Shown: piece after piece, positions 34,092-43,854 of the stretch
How positions within the stretch are numbered: position 1 is the first letter of the stretch
How the letters are laid out: every line of letters begins with the position of its first letter
Assembly: GCA_039707655.1 (NCBI GenBank)
Contig: CM077673.1
Span: 270,142,288-270,206,287 of the forward strand
Source of the DNA: Elymus sibiricus
Lineage: Eukaryota > Streptophyta > Magnoliopsida > Poales > Poaceae
DNA length: 64,000 nucleotides
Direction: 5' to 3'
Notes under the pieces: model-generated
Told to the model about the DNA's origin: nothing
What the model saw: the letters and a program-made list of their open reading frames with translations, nothing else
Database searches by the model: none
Made by a program: the position numbers and the translations under genes

Positions 34092-35614
34092 TGATGACCC
34101 ACAAGTATAGGGGATCTATCGTAGTCCTTTCAATAAGTAAGAGTGTCGAACCCAACGAGGAGCAGAAGGAAATGACAAGCGGTTTTCAGTAAGGTATTCT
34201 CTGCAAGCACTGAAATTATCGGTAACAGATAGTTTTGTGATAAGATAATTCGTAACGGGTAGCAAGTAACAATTGTAACAAAGGTGCAGCAAGGTGGCCC
34301 AATCCTTTTTATAGCAAAGGACAAGCCTGGTCAAACTCTTATATAAAGCAAAGCGCTCCCGAGGACACATGAGAATTTCTGTCAAGCTAGTTTTCATCAT
34401 GCTCATATGATTCGCGTTCGTTACTTTGATAATTGGATATGTGGGTGGACCGGTGCTTGGGTGCTGCCCTTACTTGGACAAACCTCCCACTTATGATTAA
34501 CCTCTCTCACAAGTATCCGCAACTACGAAAGAAGAATTAAGATAAATCTAACCATAGCATGAAACATATGGATCCAAATCAGCCCCTTACGAAGCAACGC
34601 ATAAACTAGGGTTTAAGCTTCTGTCACTCTAGCAACCCATCATCTACTTATTACTTCCCAATGCCTTCCCCTAGGCCCAAATAATGGTGAAGTGTCATGC
34701 AGTCGACGTTCACATAACACCACTAGAGGAAAGACAACATACATCTCATCAAAATATCAAACGAATACCAAATTCACATGATTACTTATAACAAGACTTA
34801 TCCCATGTCCCCAGGAACAAACGTAACTACTCACAAAGCATATTCATGTTCATAATCAGAGGAGTATTAATTATCATTAAGGATCTGAACATATGATCTT
34901 CCACCAAGTAAACCAACTAGCATCAACTACAAAGAGTAATCAACACTACTAGCAACCCACAGGTACCAATCTGAGGTTTTGAGACAAAGATCAGATACAA
35001 GAGATGAACTAGGGTTTGGAGAGGAGATGGTGCTGGTGAAGATGTTGATGGAGATTGACCCCCTCTCGATGAGAGGATCGTTGGTGATGATGATGGCTTC
35101 GATTTCCCCCTCCGGGAGGGAAGTTTCCCCGGCAGAACAGCTCCGCCGGAGCCCTAGATTGTTCTGCCCAAGTTCCGCCTCGAGATGGCGGCGCTTCATC
35201 CCGAAAGCTCTCTTCTGATTTTTTCCAGGTCAAAACCCTCCATATAGCAGAAGATGGGCACCGGAGGCCTGCCAGGGGGACCACAAGCCACAGGGGCGCG
35301 CCCAGGGGGGTAGGGCGCGCCCCCTGGCTTGTGACCTCCTGGTGGGTCCCCTTTGGTATTTCTTTCGCCCAATATTTTTTATATATTCCAAAATAATTCT
35401 CCGTAACTTTTCAGGACTTTTGGAGTTGTGTAGAATAGGTCTCTCATATTTGCTCCTTTTCCAGTCCAGAATTCCAGCTGCCGGCATTCTCCCTCTTCAT
35501 GTAAACCTTGTAAAATAAGAGAGAAAAGGCATAAGTATTGTACCATAATGTGTAATGACAGCCCGTAATGCAATAAATATCGATATAAAAGCATGATGCA
35601 AAATGGACATATCA
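34092..35614 (-). repeat. 5' LTR of G0 (1523 bp)
   Basis: Partner of 20299-21821, same length. It holds the GC-rich inverted repeat at 35283-35332, here with the more perfect GGGCGCGCCCCC arm. The promoter should lie within it, but I cannot place it with certainty. Confidence 0.96.
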
Positions 35615-35619
35615 ATCCT
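35615..35619. repeat. Right target-site duplication of G0 (ATCCT)
   Basis: Direct copy of 20294-20298. The LINE endonuclease resumes immediately after it. Confidence 0.93.
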
Positions 35620-36004
35620 CCTTCGAGCCCGACAAGCTTGACGCCCTTGGTGGCGCCACAAATTTCCATTGGGAATGGCTTTCGGTGTCCGGTACATCGG
35701 GTAGGATCCTGTTGGGGGTTAAGACAGATATGTTTGAAGTGGTGGGATTCTCTCAGGGATCCTATTTCCTGGCGGGCGACATAATCCAACGCAACAATAA
35801 TGTTAGGTGGGAATTAGTGATTCTGTATGGCTCAGCGGACCATGAGCATTCCGTCGACTTCCTTCGGGATTGTATGCTAAGATCTCGTCATCCCCATGGC
35901 TGATTGTTACCGGAGGGGATTTCAATCTTCTTCAGGTTGCTGCTGACAAGAGCAATTATATTATTACCAACCTAAGACTTGTTCATACGTTCAACGATTG
36001 GGTG
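35620..36004 (+). pseudogene. LINE endonuclease, middle piece
   Basis: Resumes the LINE ORF2 after G0: SFEPDKLDALGG, FHWEWLSVSGTSGRILLGVK, TDMFEVVGFSQGSYFLAGDI, NNNVRWELVILYGSADHEH, then RSRHPHG followed by a TGA where the family has tryptophan (GDFN region just after: GGDFNLL is readable in another frame). This is the central part of the APE-type endonuclease fold. It reads on to FNDWVA, where solo LTR S1 has been inserted at 36010, and continues at 37395. Confidence 0.85.
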
Positions 36005-36009
36005 GCCGT
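36005..36009. repeat. Left target-site duplication of S1 (GCCGT)
   Basis: GCCGT before TGAAAGGATCG; repeated at 37390-37394. Confidence 0.9.
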
Positions 36010-37389
36010 TGAAAGGATCGATATGGTTGACTAGAGGGGGGGGGGGTGAATAGGCAACTACCAGTTTTTAACTTTTCTTTAACAATTTATGCTTAGCAAT
36101 AAATAGGTTGTCTAGATATGCAACTAGGTGAGCAACCTATATGATGCTAAACACAACAAACAATTCAAGCAAGCAAGATAAACAATGTAAGTTGCTTGCG
36201 TGAAGTAAAGGTAAGAAATAACCACAAGAGGAACCGATGGAGACGAGGATGTGTTACCGAAGTTCCTTCCCGGTAAAGGGAAGTACGTCTCCGTTGGAGC
36301 GGTGTGGAGGCACAATGCTCCCCAAGAAGCCACTAGGGCCACTGTATTCTCCTCACGCCCTCACACAATGCGAGGTGCCGTGATTCCATTAGTGGTGCAC
36401 TTGGAGGCGATAGCCGGACCTTTACAAACAAGGTTGGGGCAATCTCCACAACTGAATTGGAGGCTCCCAACGACACCACGAAGCTTCACCACAATGGACT
36501 ATGGCTTCGAGGTGACCTCTTCCGTCTAGGGTGCTCAAACACCCAAGAGTAACAAGATGCCAAAGGGATTAGTGGGGGGAATCAAATTTATCTTGGTGGA
36601 AGTGTAGATCGGGGCCCTCTCAACCAAACCCTAGAGTATCAACAAGTTTTGTTGGCTAGGGAGAGAGATCGGGCAAAAATCAGCTTTGGGCAACAATGGA
36701 GCTTAGGGAAGGATAAGAGGTAAGGCTTCTTGGGGAAGAAGACCCCTTATATAGTGGGTGGGGGAATCTGCCCGTTACCTCTGTACCAGCCACGGGCAAG
36801 CGGTAGTACCGCTGGTTGGGGCGGTACTACCGCCCATCTGTGAACAAGAGCACCAGTAGAAGGGGCGGCGGTAGTACCGCTTAGTACTACCGCCCCTACT
36901 ACCGCTGCGGCTAAGTGCTGGCGCGGGGCACCAGACACTCCCAGATATGTGTCTGATGCCTCGCGAGAGGTGCCCAGTCCTCCCCTCTTTCCCTCAGCGG
37001 TACTACCGCCGGCTGGGGCGGAAGTACCGGCTGCGCACGGTACTACCGCTTTCGAGAATGGTACTACCGCTGAGAGAAAGAAAGAGAGAGCAGGGCAAGG
37101 ACAGAGACTCCATGTTGCCGGGAAACGAATGGAGGTGCGAGTGTGTACGTGATGATTCCTCCCAACCTTTCCCACTGCGGACCCCCTCTTGATAGTACGG
37201 ATTTTCCTACGACTTAAGTCCACCGACACTAAATCGTCAAAAAGACACCATCTTCTTTTTAGCTTCCTGAGGGGTAAGATAATCGTCTCGTGCCACCTGA
37301 TATTCTCTGAAAGCTTAATGCACATGATTAGTCCGCAAATGTATTGTCATCAATCACCAAAACCATTAGGGCATAAATATGCCCTTACA
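36010..37389 (-). repeat. S1: solo LTR (1380 bp) in the LINE
   Basis: The unit runs from TGAAAGGATCGATATGG to GCATAAATATGCCCTTACA and is flanked by GCCGT on both sides with nothing else, so it is a solo LTR left by recombination between the two LTRs of a full element. Orientation is minus: the minus strand begins TGTAAGGGCATA and a TATA box (CACTATATAAGG) is at about 36747-36756 on the minus strand. It contains a G run (36037-36046) and many GCGGTACTACCGC palindromes. Open frames inside (for example 36747-37325) follow from the repeated GC-rich palindromes and are not genes. Confidence 0.9.
36796..37075. repeat. Palindromic GCGGTAGTACCGC repeats in S1
   Basis: About eight full or partial copies on both orientations, irregularly spaced, of the same motif as in the C2 LTR. 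Neighbouring copies can pair with each other. Confidence 0.85.
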
Positions 37390-37394
37390 GCCGT
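37390..37394. repeat. Right target-site duplication of S1 (GCCGT)
   Basis: Direct copy of 36005-36009; the LINE continues with CTCGACCTTATTGAGCTTCC. Confidence 0.9.
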
Positions 37395-37999
37395 CCTCGA
37401 CCTTATTGAGCTTCCTAGGGTGGGGGCTAGATTTACGTGGTGCAATAATGAAGATTACCCAATTAGATGTGTGCTGGATTGTGTCTTCATCTCCACGTAG
37501 TGGTAAGCCAAGTTTGCGGGGTGCTCGCTGGCTGCCAAGACCAGACTCAGGTCTGACCATTATTCGTTTATCCTTAACTCCGGTGAGGCCCCGCGATGAG
37601 CGACCAAGCGCTTCTTCTTCGAAAAGCAATGCTCCTTCAGCCTGTTGGGCTGCGGATAGGGATCGTCCCCTCCCACCGGTACGGTCCGCTTTGCGACGCC
37701 ATGGACATGTGGTAGAACTGTGTGCCCGTGTTGCGACAGCACTTCAGAGGGTGGGGGTGCGAACGTGGGGAGCTAGCTGAAGGCGTGCAAAGAGGCATTG
37801 ATGAATGAGGTTTCGACCCTCGATGACAAGGCGGACCAGGTCTGGCTCTCTCATGATGAATGGGCCCGGAGATACGTGATAGAGGACTAGATGATCTTTA
37901 TTTTGATGTGTGAGGAGATCTATTGGAAGCAAAGAGGGCAGAAGAATTGGGTGCTAAAGGGTGACGCTAACACCCATATCTTCCACACGGTGGCGAACA
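37395..37999 (+). pseudogene. LINE endonuclease C-terminal piece and linker to RT
   Basis: Reads DLIELPRVGARFTWCNN, VLDCVFIST, then after stops KTRLRSDHYSFILNSGE with the conserved SDH motif of APE-type LINE endonucleases at 37552-37560, then KRFFFEKQ (other frame), WLSHDEWARRYVIED and QKNWVLKGDANTHIFHTVAN. These follow the usual order of plant L1 ORF2 between the endonuclease and RT. Several stops and frame changes break it. It is cut at 38004 by solo LTR S2 and resumes at 38592. Confidence 0.82.
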
Positions 38000-38004
38000 G
38001 CTGG
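38000..38004. repeat. Left target-site duplication of S2 (GCTGG)
   Basis: GCTGG before TGATGAGGTC; repeated at 38587-38591. Confidence 0.9.
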
Positions 38005-38586
38005 TGATGAGGTCACCTACCCAAGGTAGGGTCATGGACCTCACATCTAGGGCACACCTGGGGTCCTACAAGTTCATGGAAGTCTCTAGACTACCTTTAC
38101 ATTCCGACGAATGTACTAGATCCACTCGGATCATTAGAAGTCACTCGGACGTCATCAGCCAGTTGGCCAAGCCTTAGCACTCGGACGTAAAGAAGCAGAG
38201 ACGACGTGGGAGCTACAACGTTCGAGGGACTTAAATCATATAAAGTGATGTGAAGACTACGTTAACTGTAATGCCTCTAGTTAACACAACCATTTCCAGT
38301 AACTCCAGCAGTTACCGTCATTTATTGCCCTAGTAATGGCGTTCGGCTGGAGGTGGCGCACTCTATATAAGCCAACCCCTTGGCGCCAGAGCGAGGGTTA
38401 CGAACTCCCTGTAATCATATACACACATAAGCAAACACTAAGCCCCTGGGCTCGAGACATGGGGTCTTTACCACTTCCGAGTGGGGCCTGAACTCGTACA
38501 TCCGAGTGTTGCACTTGCGTCGTAGCTAGGCTTCGCCCTTACCCATACGTATCCCCCGTACTACTGTCAGTATTACTCCCATGACA
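38005..38586 (+). repeat. S2: short solo LTR (582 bp) in the LINE
   Basis: Runs TGATGAGGTCACC to TTACTCCCATGACA, beginning TG and ending CA, with a perfect GCTGG duplication on each side. A TATA box (CTCTATATAAGCC) at 38361-38373 puts it on the plus strand with about 200 bases of transcribed LTR. It does not match the other LTRs here. A complete 582-bp terminal-repeat-only insertion is most simply a solo LTR. I do not recognise the family. Confidence 0.85.
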
Positions 38587-38591
38587 GCTGG
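38587..38591. repeat. Right target-site duplication of S2 (GCTGG)
   Basis: Direct copy of 38000-38004. Confidence 0.9.
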
Positions 38592-39367
38592 TATCGGAGG
38601 TGTACAATTCGGGTTCTCCATCGACGAGGCCTTAAAATCCCATATCTACGCGTTTTACCGCGAGCCGTTGGGCACGTCGGGGACTGGTTTTGCATCGCTT
38701 CGAGACTCAATTTGCGAAAATGAGAGATTGGTCTCCAACGAGGAGAACCTAGCCCTCACTAGACCCTTCACACTTCAGGAAGTGATTGAGACCCTTAACC
38801 AAATGAGAGTGAACACGGCGCCCAGCCCGGACGGCTTTCCAGTCATCTTCTACAAGCGATTTTGGAACCTTGTGGGACCCCGGTTTACCCACCTAATTAA
38901 TGAATTCACGCGAGGGAGAATAGACATAAAGCGGCTAAAGTATGGGTTGTTGGCTTAGATCCCAAAGGTTCTAGGGTCCGATCTCATCCGGCAATTCCGG
39001 CCTATCACCCTTATCAATGTTAGCTTTAGGCTACTTGATAAGGGTTTTGCCTCCTGCCTTGCCCCAGTGGAGAATAAGATCATTGATCAATTAGAAACGA
39101 CCTTCATTAGAGGGAGAAGCTTTTAGGATGGGATTGTGGTACTCCATGAGATTAGGACCACTAAGGAGGAGGTTTTCATTCTTAAAATTGATTACGAGAA
39201 GGCTTATGATCGGGTGCGGTGGGACTTCCTGGAAGAGGTCTTGCACAAGAATTTTTTTGATCCACAATGGGTGTGTTGGATGCACCAACTTGTTAGGGGA
39301 GGGAAAAGTGCCATTAAAGGAGATTCTCCCCTACTTTAAGAATGGTAGGGGAATGCGGCAGGGTGGC
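38592..39367 (+). pseudogene. LINE reverse transcriptase, N-terminal two thirds
   Basis: Reads IGGVQFGFSIDEALKSHIYA, LTRPFTLQEVIETLNQMRVN, APSPDGFPVIFYKRFWNLVG (the APGPDG motif of LINE RT), FRPITLINVSFRLLDKGF, VFILKIDYEKAYDRVRWDFL (the motif with the first catalytic Asp), then, after a frame change, NGRGMRQGGPL (the RQGDP motif). The FADD/YADD catalytic motif should follow within about 80 residues, but the sequence switches to the T1 LTR at 39373. Stops at 38956-38958 and 39124-39126 and the frame change make it dead even without truncation. Confidence 0.88.
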
Positions 39368-39372
39368 CCACT

Positions 39373-40284
39373 TGTCGGTCCAGTGGAACCAGGGTGCCAC
39401 GACCCATCGACTGTGCAAGGAAGGCCCAATGTGGCGTCCAGCGCACTGGAAGACTCTGGAGGCCATCCCGCGAGCCTCGGCTCCGAGAGGACATCTCTCT
39501 CTATAAGAGGGACCTAACAGACGTTCATCTACCAGCAACAGGCGGCCTCGCAAGGTTTCTCCCGCTAGGATGCTTCCCGCAGAGCCCTTCGCTTGGAGGG
39601 GCCATTCAACACTTGCCATGCACCGTCAGCCCGCCACGTGGGTGATGTGCAACGCCAGGAGAGGATGTAAGGACAGTGCCCGTGGGCGCCATAGAAGAAT
39701 CTTTCCCCTTTGTGGTAAAAGGGTGGCGAGCAGCTGTCCCCTCGAAAGGCCAATTCAAACACTTACCCGTTTGGTGCAAGGATACCAAAATGACACCAGT
39801 CGCAAGGACGGACGTCATCAGCGAGCCCACGAGCGTGTGAAGGACGCCGCCTTTGGAAGGACGAAGACTGCCTTTGTCAGGGAGGACTGCCTGTTTGTCC
39901 CCCTTCGAATCGCCGCCTTGTGGATGTCCTTTTCCTGCCATGTTTTGGGGAAAGAGACCCAAGGCAAGGATAAGGGGGGCAAGCCACGACCATTGCTAGA
40001 GAGGACGATAGAATTGAGAGACAGACAAAGAGAGGGAGGGAGAACTCTTCTTCTTCCTCGTAGCTTGTAACACTTGTGCAACCCAACAAAGAAAAACACA
40101 CAAAGTAGGAGTAGGGTTTTACACCGCAAGGTGACCCGAACCTGGGTAACTACGGTGTCCTTCTCGTGCTCTGCATGCATGTCTTGGTCTTAGTAGAGGC
40201 GAGCTTGTAGGTGCGTCCAGCTCCCCAATGTTCGAACTGGGTTCTTGAGAGGTTTCCCCGTTGGCACTAGACCAATCTCCGACA
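39373..40284 (+). repeat. 5' LTR of T1 (912 bp)
   Basis: Begins TGTCGGTCCAGTGGAACC and ends CAATCTCCGACA; TGTCGG and CCGACA are inverted terminal repeats. The start replaces LINE sequence after CCACT (39368-39372, the expected duplication). A weak TATA-like CTATAAG lies at 39501. Confidence 0.85.
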
Positions 40285-40306
40285 TTTGGCGCGCCGGGTA
40301 GGGGAG
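40285..40306 (+). promoter_or_regulatory. Primer-binding site region of T1
   Basis: TTTGGCGCGCCGGGTAGGGG follows the LTR end directly. This wording is usual for Tat-type Gypsy elements of grasses; I do not assign the tRNA. Confidence 0.65.
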
Positions 40307-41937
40307 ATGCCTTCACATCCTCGTCTTCGCCTCCGCTCGACATCGACATGGCCGAGGCACACCACAAGAGAGCCATGCTCCGGACCCAGATGGTCCGCAC
40401 TGAGCCCGTTGTTAACGCCAACTGCAACCGGGGGTCACCGTGCTGCCACCGAGCCCGCAGCAGGGGATGCGCAGGCCTCCTCCGCCCTCCCCTCTGTGCA
40501 GGTGAATCATCCGTCTATGCACGCCGCTGCCGAGTACTTGCACGGTTGTTGCGGCATGCCAGCTCTGCAGGCCGCGCTTCTCATGGCGCAGGAGCTGCTC
40601 CGCTACCGCCTGACTCTGGCTGGCTACGACGCCTGGCTTGCGCGCATCACCAAGCTCATCGACATCGTCGGGGACGTCCCGACCTTCACCAACTGCCTGC
40701 CTCCTCCTCCCCGCCGTAGGGTGGGAGGGAAGGGCAAGACATGCCTCCTCCTCATCCTCAACCCTACGAGGATGGAGGGCATCGTCGTGGTGCGCGTGCT
40801 CTAGAGTCGTCCCACGGAGCTTCTTCCCCACCTTAGACAGACCCAAGCTACCAGATCATCGTCGCGCGGCCCCAGACATGCGCGTCATCCTCAAGAGGCA
40901 GTGTGAGTGCCAGAACCGCACCGTCCAGGATGTCGTCGCGGCCGGGCGCCATAACCGCACCGCTCTCGCCGGTGGCGCCCCGTCCAGCAGCGGGGGCTAC
41001 CGAGCCTTCACTCCTGAGCTGCGCCGCATGGTGTGGCCCATGCCCTTCAAGCCGGAGCTTCCTCCTTGCTATGACGGCTCCCCCAACCCCGCGGAGTTCT
41101 TGCACTTTTATGCCATCGGCATCGAGGCCATCGGCGGCTACTACAAGGTCATGGCCAACTGGTTCCCCATGGCCCTCAAGGATGCGGTACGCTCGTGGCC
41201 GATGAACCTACCCGAGAGTTCCATCTCCTCGTGGTCTGAGCTGTGCACGCAGTTCGTCTCCAACTTCAAGGGCACGTACGAGTGTTCCCTCACTCTCAAC
41301 GACTTGCGTGTCGTCCGCCATCAGCCCGGCGAGACTCTCCGCAAGTACATCCAGCGCTTCAGCCAGGTGCGCAACAAGATTCCCGCGTGCTTCCGATGCC
41401 GCAATCTTCTTTGCATTCTCTGCGGGCGTCACAGACGTCAAAATGAATGAGAAGCTCGCCAACAACGACGAGCTCGATTCCGTCGCCACGCTCTTCGACC
41501 TCGCCGACCGATGCGCCAAGGCTGAAGATGGTCGCCTCTTCGCCCGCAACGACCCAGACGTGGCCCTTGATGCCGCCAAGGTCAAGAGGAAGGATGTCAA
41601 GCGCAAGGCCCCTGTTGTTCTTGCAGCAGAGCCCGAGCAGAAGCGTGGGCGCGACCGTGACGAGCTTCCCCCCAGGAAAGATGGACGGCCCGCGTGTGCC
41701 TCCCACAATGCGAACACTCATCGCACTGACGACTGCCAGGAGCTCAGGATGCTCCAGCGTGACCAGCAAGGAAGGTGCTACAACCGCTACGACCGCGGTG
41801 GAGGCCGCAGCGGTGGCCGCTGGAACGACCGCAACAATGACAACGACCGCAACAATAGCTACTACTTCCGGCGAGCAGGCCGCTCCCCCCTCAAGCCAAT
41901 GCCGCCCGCCTCGCGTCAACAGGGACAATTTGCCTGA
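40307..41937 (+). pseudogene. gag: T1 gag
   Basis: Gag spread over three frames. The N-terminal part has HPSMHAAAEYLHGCCGMPAL and LTLAGYDAWLARITKLID; the gag domain has PMPFKPELPPCYDGSPNPAE, FPMALKDAVRSWPMNLPESS and LRKYIQRFSQVRNKIP; the C-terminal part has LFDLADRCAKAEDGR and a zinc-knuckle-like CASHNANTHRTDDC in which the spacing C-x2-H-x4-H-x4-C replaces CCHC. At least two frame changes (near 40800 and 41390) break it. The Asn/Asp/Arg-rich end (RWNDRNNDNDRNN) is normal low-complexity gag. Antisense open frames here (for example 41359-41928) are composition artefacts. Confidence 0.85.
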
Positions 41938-42142
41938 TGAAGATGTTGGGGGCTATTAGGAGTCTCCTGAGGTGGCGTCCATCCTTCGTGGAGCACAGGC
42001 TCCCGCCTCAAACCGTCACTTCAAGCAGTTCTCCCGGGAGGTGAACGCTACATTTCCCGGGGTCGACGTCGCCACGCCCCTCAAGTAGTCATAGTTCCCG
42101 ATCTCCTTCGACTCCACCGACCATCCCAAGTCCACAAGGGCT

Positions 42143-42826
42143 GTGGGGACCATTCCTCTGTTGTGCACACCCACCATCAACAACATCGCAGCCACCAAGA
42201 CTCTCATCGGCGGCGGTGCGGGCCTCAATGTGCTTTCCGTGGAGACCTTTGAGGTGCTCGATGTGCCATACGAGCACCTCATGCCCACGAGGCCGTTCTC
42301 AGGCGTGATCGATGGCTCCACACTGCCCCTGGGGGAAGTGTGTTGCTCGGTTACCTTCGGCAGCTGCAAGAACTACCACACCGAGCTCATCGACTTTGAC
42401 GTGGCGCACATCAGCCTGCGCTACAATGCCATCTTGGGCTACCCTGCACTCGCCAAGTTCATCGTGGTGACCCACCATGCCTACAACACCATCAAGATGT
42501 CGAGCTGCGGCGGCACCATCACCATCCGCTGTGATGAGAAGGACGCAGTGTGCAGCCTTGAGAGCGCCTACAAGGCTGCCGCCATCACCCATTTGTTGAC
42601 GAGGACGACATCGAGCCAGCGCCGTCCAAGAAGAAGCCAATGTTCTCTCAGGACCGCGCAGAAACTAAGAAAGTTTCGCTGGACGACAGTGGCTCCGGGC
42701 CCACCGTCACCATCGGCACTGGCCTCTCCGCCAAATAGGAAGACGAGCTCGTCACCTTCCTTCGGGCAAATGCTGGTATGTTCACCTAGACACCATCAGA
42801 CATGCATGGAGTGCCAAGGGAGGTGA
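42143..42826 (+). pseudogene. pol: T1 protease, active-site mutant
   Basis: Reads IAATKTLIGGGAGLNVLSVE near the N-terminus and LGYPALAKFIVVTHHAYNTI further on, the two hallmarks of the Tat/Retand-type aspartic protease. The catalytic D-G-G triad is G-G-G: codon 42209-42211 is GGC where GAC (Asp) is expected. After about residue 145 the frame is lost. The enzyme would not process the polyprotein. Confidence 0.85.
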
Positions 42827-43849
42827 TCGAGCATCATCTGGACATGTGCCCAAATGCATGGCTCGTGAAGCAAAAGGCACGATGCCAGGTGATAGAGAAA
42901 CATAAGTTATTCTAGAGACTAAGAAGCTTGAGGAGGCAGGCTTCATCCACGAAGTACTCCACCCTGAGTTGGTTGCCAACCCCGTTGTGGTCCAGAAGCA
43001 CAGTGGAGAGGGGCGGATGTGCATCGACTTCACTGATCTCAACAAGGCCTACCCGGAGGACCACTTCCCACTGCCGCGCATCGATCAGATCGTGGACTCC
43101 ATGGCAAGGTGCAAGTTGGTGTACTTCCTGGATGCCTTTTCAGGCTACCACCAGATCAAGATGGCCAAGCAAGATGAGTAGAAGACCACCTTCCTTACTC
43201 CTTGCGGAGTGCACTTCTACATCAGCCTGCCCTTCGGCCTGAAGAGTGGAGGAGCCACCTTCCAGAGACTCATGCACAAAGGTTTGGGGCCTCAAATGAG
43301 AAGGAACGCGGAGGCTACGTCGGCGACATCGTTATCAAGACGTGCAAAGAGGACTCCCTCATCACGGACCTCGAGGAGACCTTCTCCAACTTGCGCAAGA
43401 TCAACCTCAAGCTCAACGCCGCCAAGTGCGTCTTTGGAGTTCCCTCAGGCAAGCTCCTAGGCTTCCTAGTCTCTCACCGCGGCATTGAGGCTAACCATGA
43501 GAAGATCCAAGCCATCGAGAAGATGCAACCTCTACGTAACCTCAATGAAATGCAGAAGCTGACCGGATGCATGGCCTCGCTCGTGCGCTTCATCTCCAAG
43601 TTCGGCGATAGGGCTCTACCTTTCTTCAAGCTCCTTAAGAGGACAAGTCCCTTCAACTGGACCCCTGAAGCAGATGCAGCTCTCGAAGACCTCAAGAGGT
43701 ATCTAACGAGCCCACCTGTCATGGTTGCCCCGCGACCTTGCGAGCCCTTGCGCTTGTATTTGGCAGCCACCCCCCAGATGGCCAGCGCGGCCCTAGTGGT
43801 GGAATGAGAAGAGAAAGTCCCTATCAAGAAGAAGCATGCTGCTCCCGAA
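42785..43849 (+). pseudogene. pol: T1 reverse transcriptase and start of first RNase H, YVDD mutated
   Basis: Gypsy RT in two to three frames: HGVPREVIEHHLDMCPNAWL, RMCIDFTDLNKAYPEDHFPL, LVYFLDAFSGYHQIKMAKQD, then a TAG (43180), [15 protein letters not shown], and the active site [10 protein letters not shown] where YVDD is expected (GGC at 43322-43324 for GAC). The connection and RNase H tether follow: [60 protein letters not shown] segment before YVGD is also shortened. G1 was inserted at 43855, and the domain resumes at 59072. Confidence 0.9.
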
Positions 43850-43854
43850 CCTCC
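43850..43854. repeat. Left target-site duplication of G1 (CCTCC)
   Basis: CCTCC before the LTR start; repeated at 59067-59071. Confidence 0.9.

Larger units (their letters stand above)
20299..35614 (-). mobile_element. G0: Athila-type Ty3/Gypsy retrotransposon with a nested, truncated Copia element
   Basis: A complete insertion bounded by ATCCT, with two 1523-bp LTRs. In minus-strand order: 5' LTR (35614-34092), tRNA-Asp primer site, gag-protease (33985-32606), RT-RNase H (32618 to about 30607), then Copia C2 (30606 to about 24595), the G0 integrase C-terminus (about 24595-24081), a coiled-coil ORF (23771-23316), a long 3' UTR, the polypurine tract and the 3' LTR (21821-20299). The two LTRs differ at about 30 positions when aligned by hand, roughly 2 percent, so insertion is fairly recent. 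The integrase core is missing at the junction with C2. Confidence 0.95.
19357..39372 (+). mobile_element. L1-type LINE retrotransposon, split by three insertions and cut by a fourth
   Basis: Coding pieces of one LINE occur in order on the plus strand: ORF1 C-terminal part (19459-20181), endonuclease (20178-20293, 35620-36004, 37395-37999) and reverse transcriptase (38592-39367). The gaps are exactly filled by G0, solo LTR S1 and solo LTR S2, each with a perfect 5-bp duplication, so removing them restores a continuous LINE. The RT ends at the RQGDP-like motif where T1 starts with TGTCGG. No poly(A) tail or 3' end is in the window. The 5' limit is uncertain; the Helitron ends at 19355. Confidence 0.85.

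Noticed and set aside
36747..37325. 192-codon minus-strand frame in S1
   Set aside because: It lies wholly inside a solo LTR and is made of translated palindromic repeats.
41359..41928. 189-codon antisense frame opposite T1 gag
   Set aside because: A shadow of the GC-rich gag coding strand; Val/Ala-rich with no motif.
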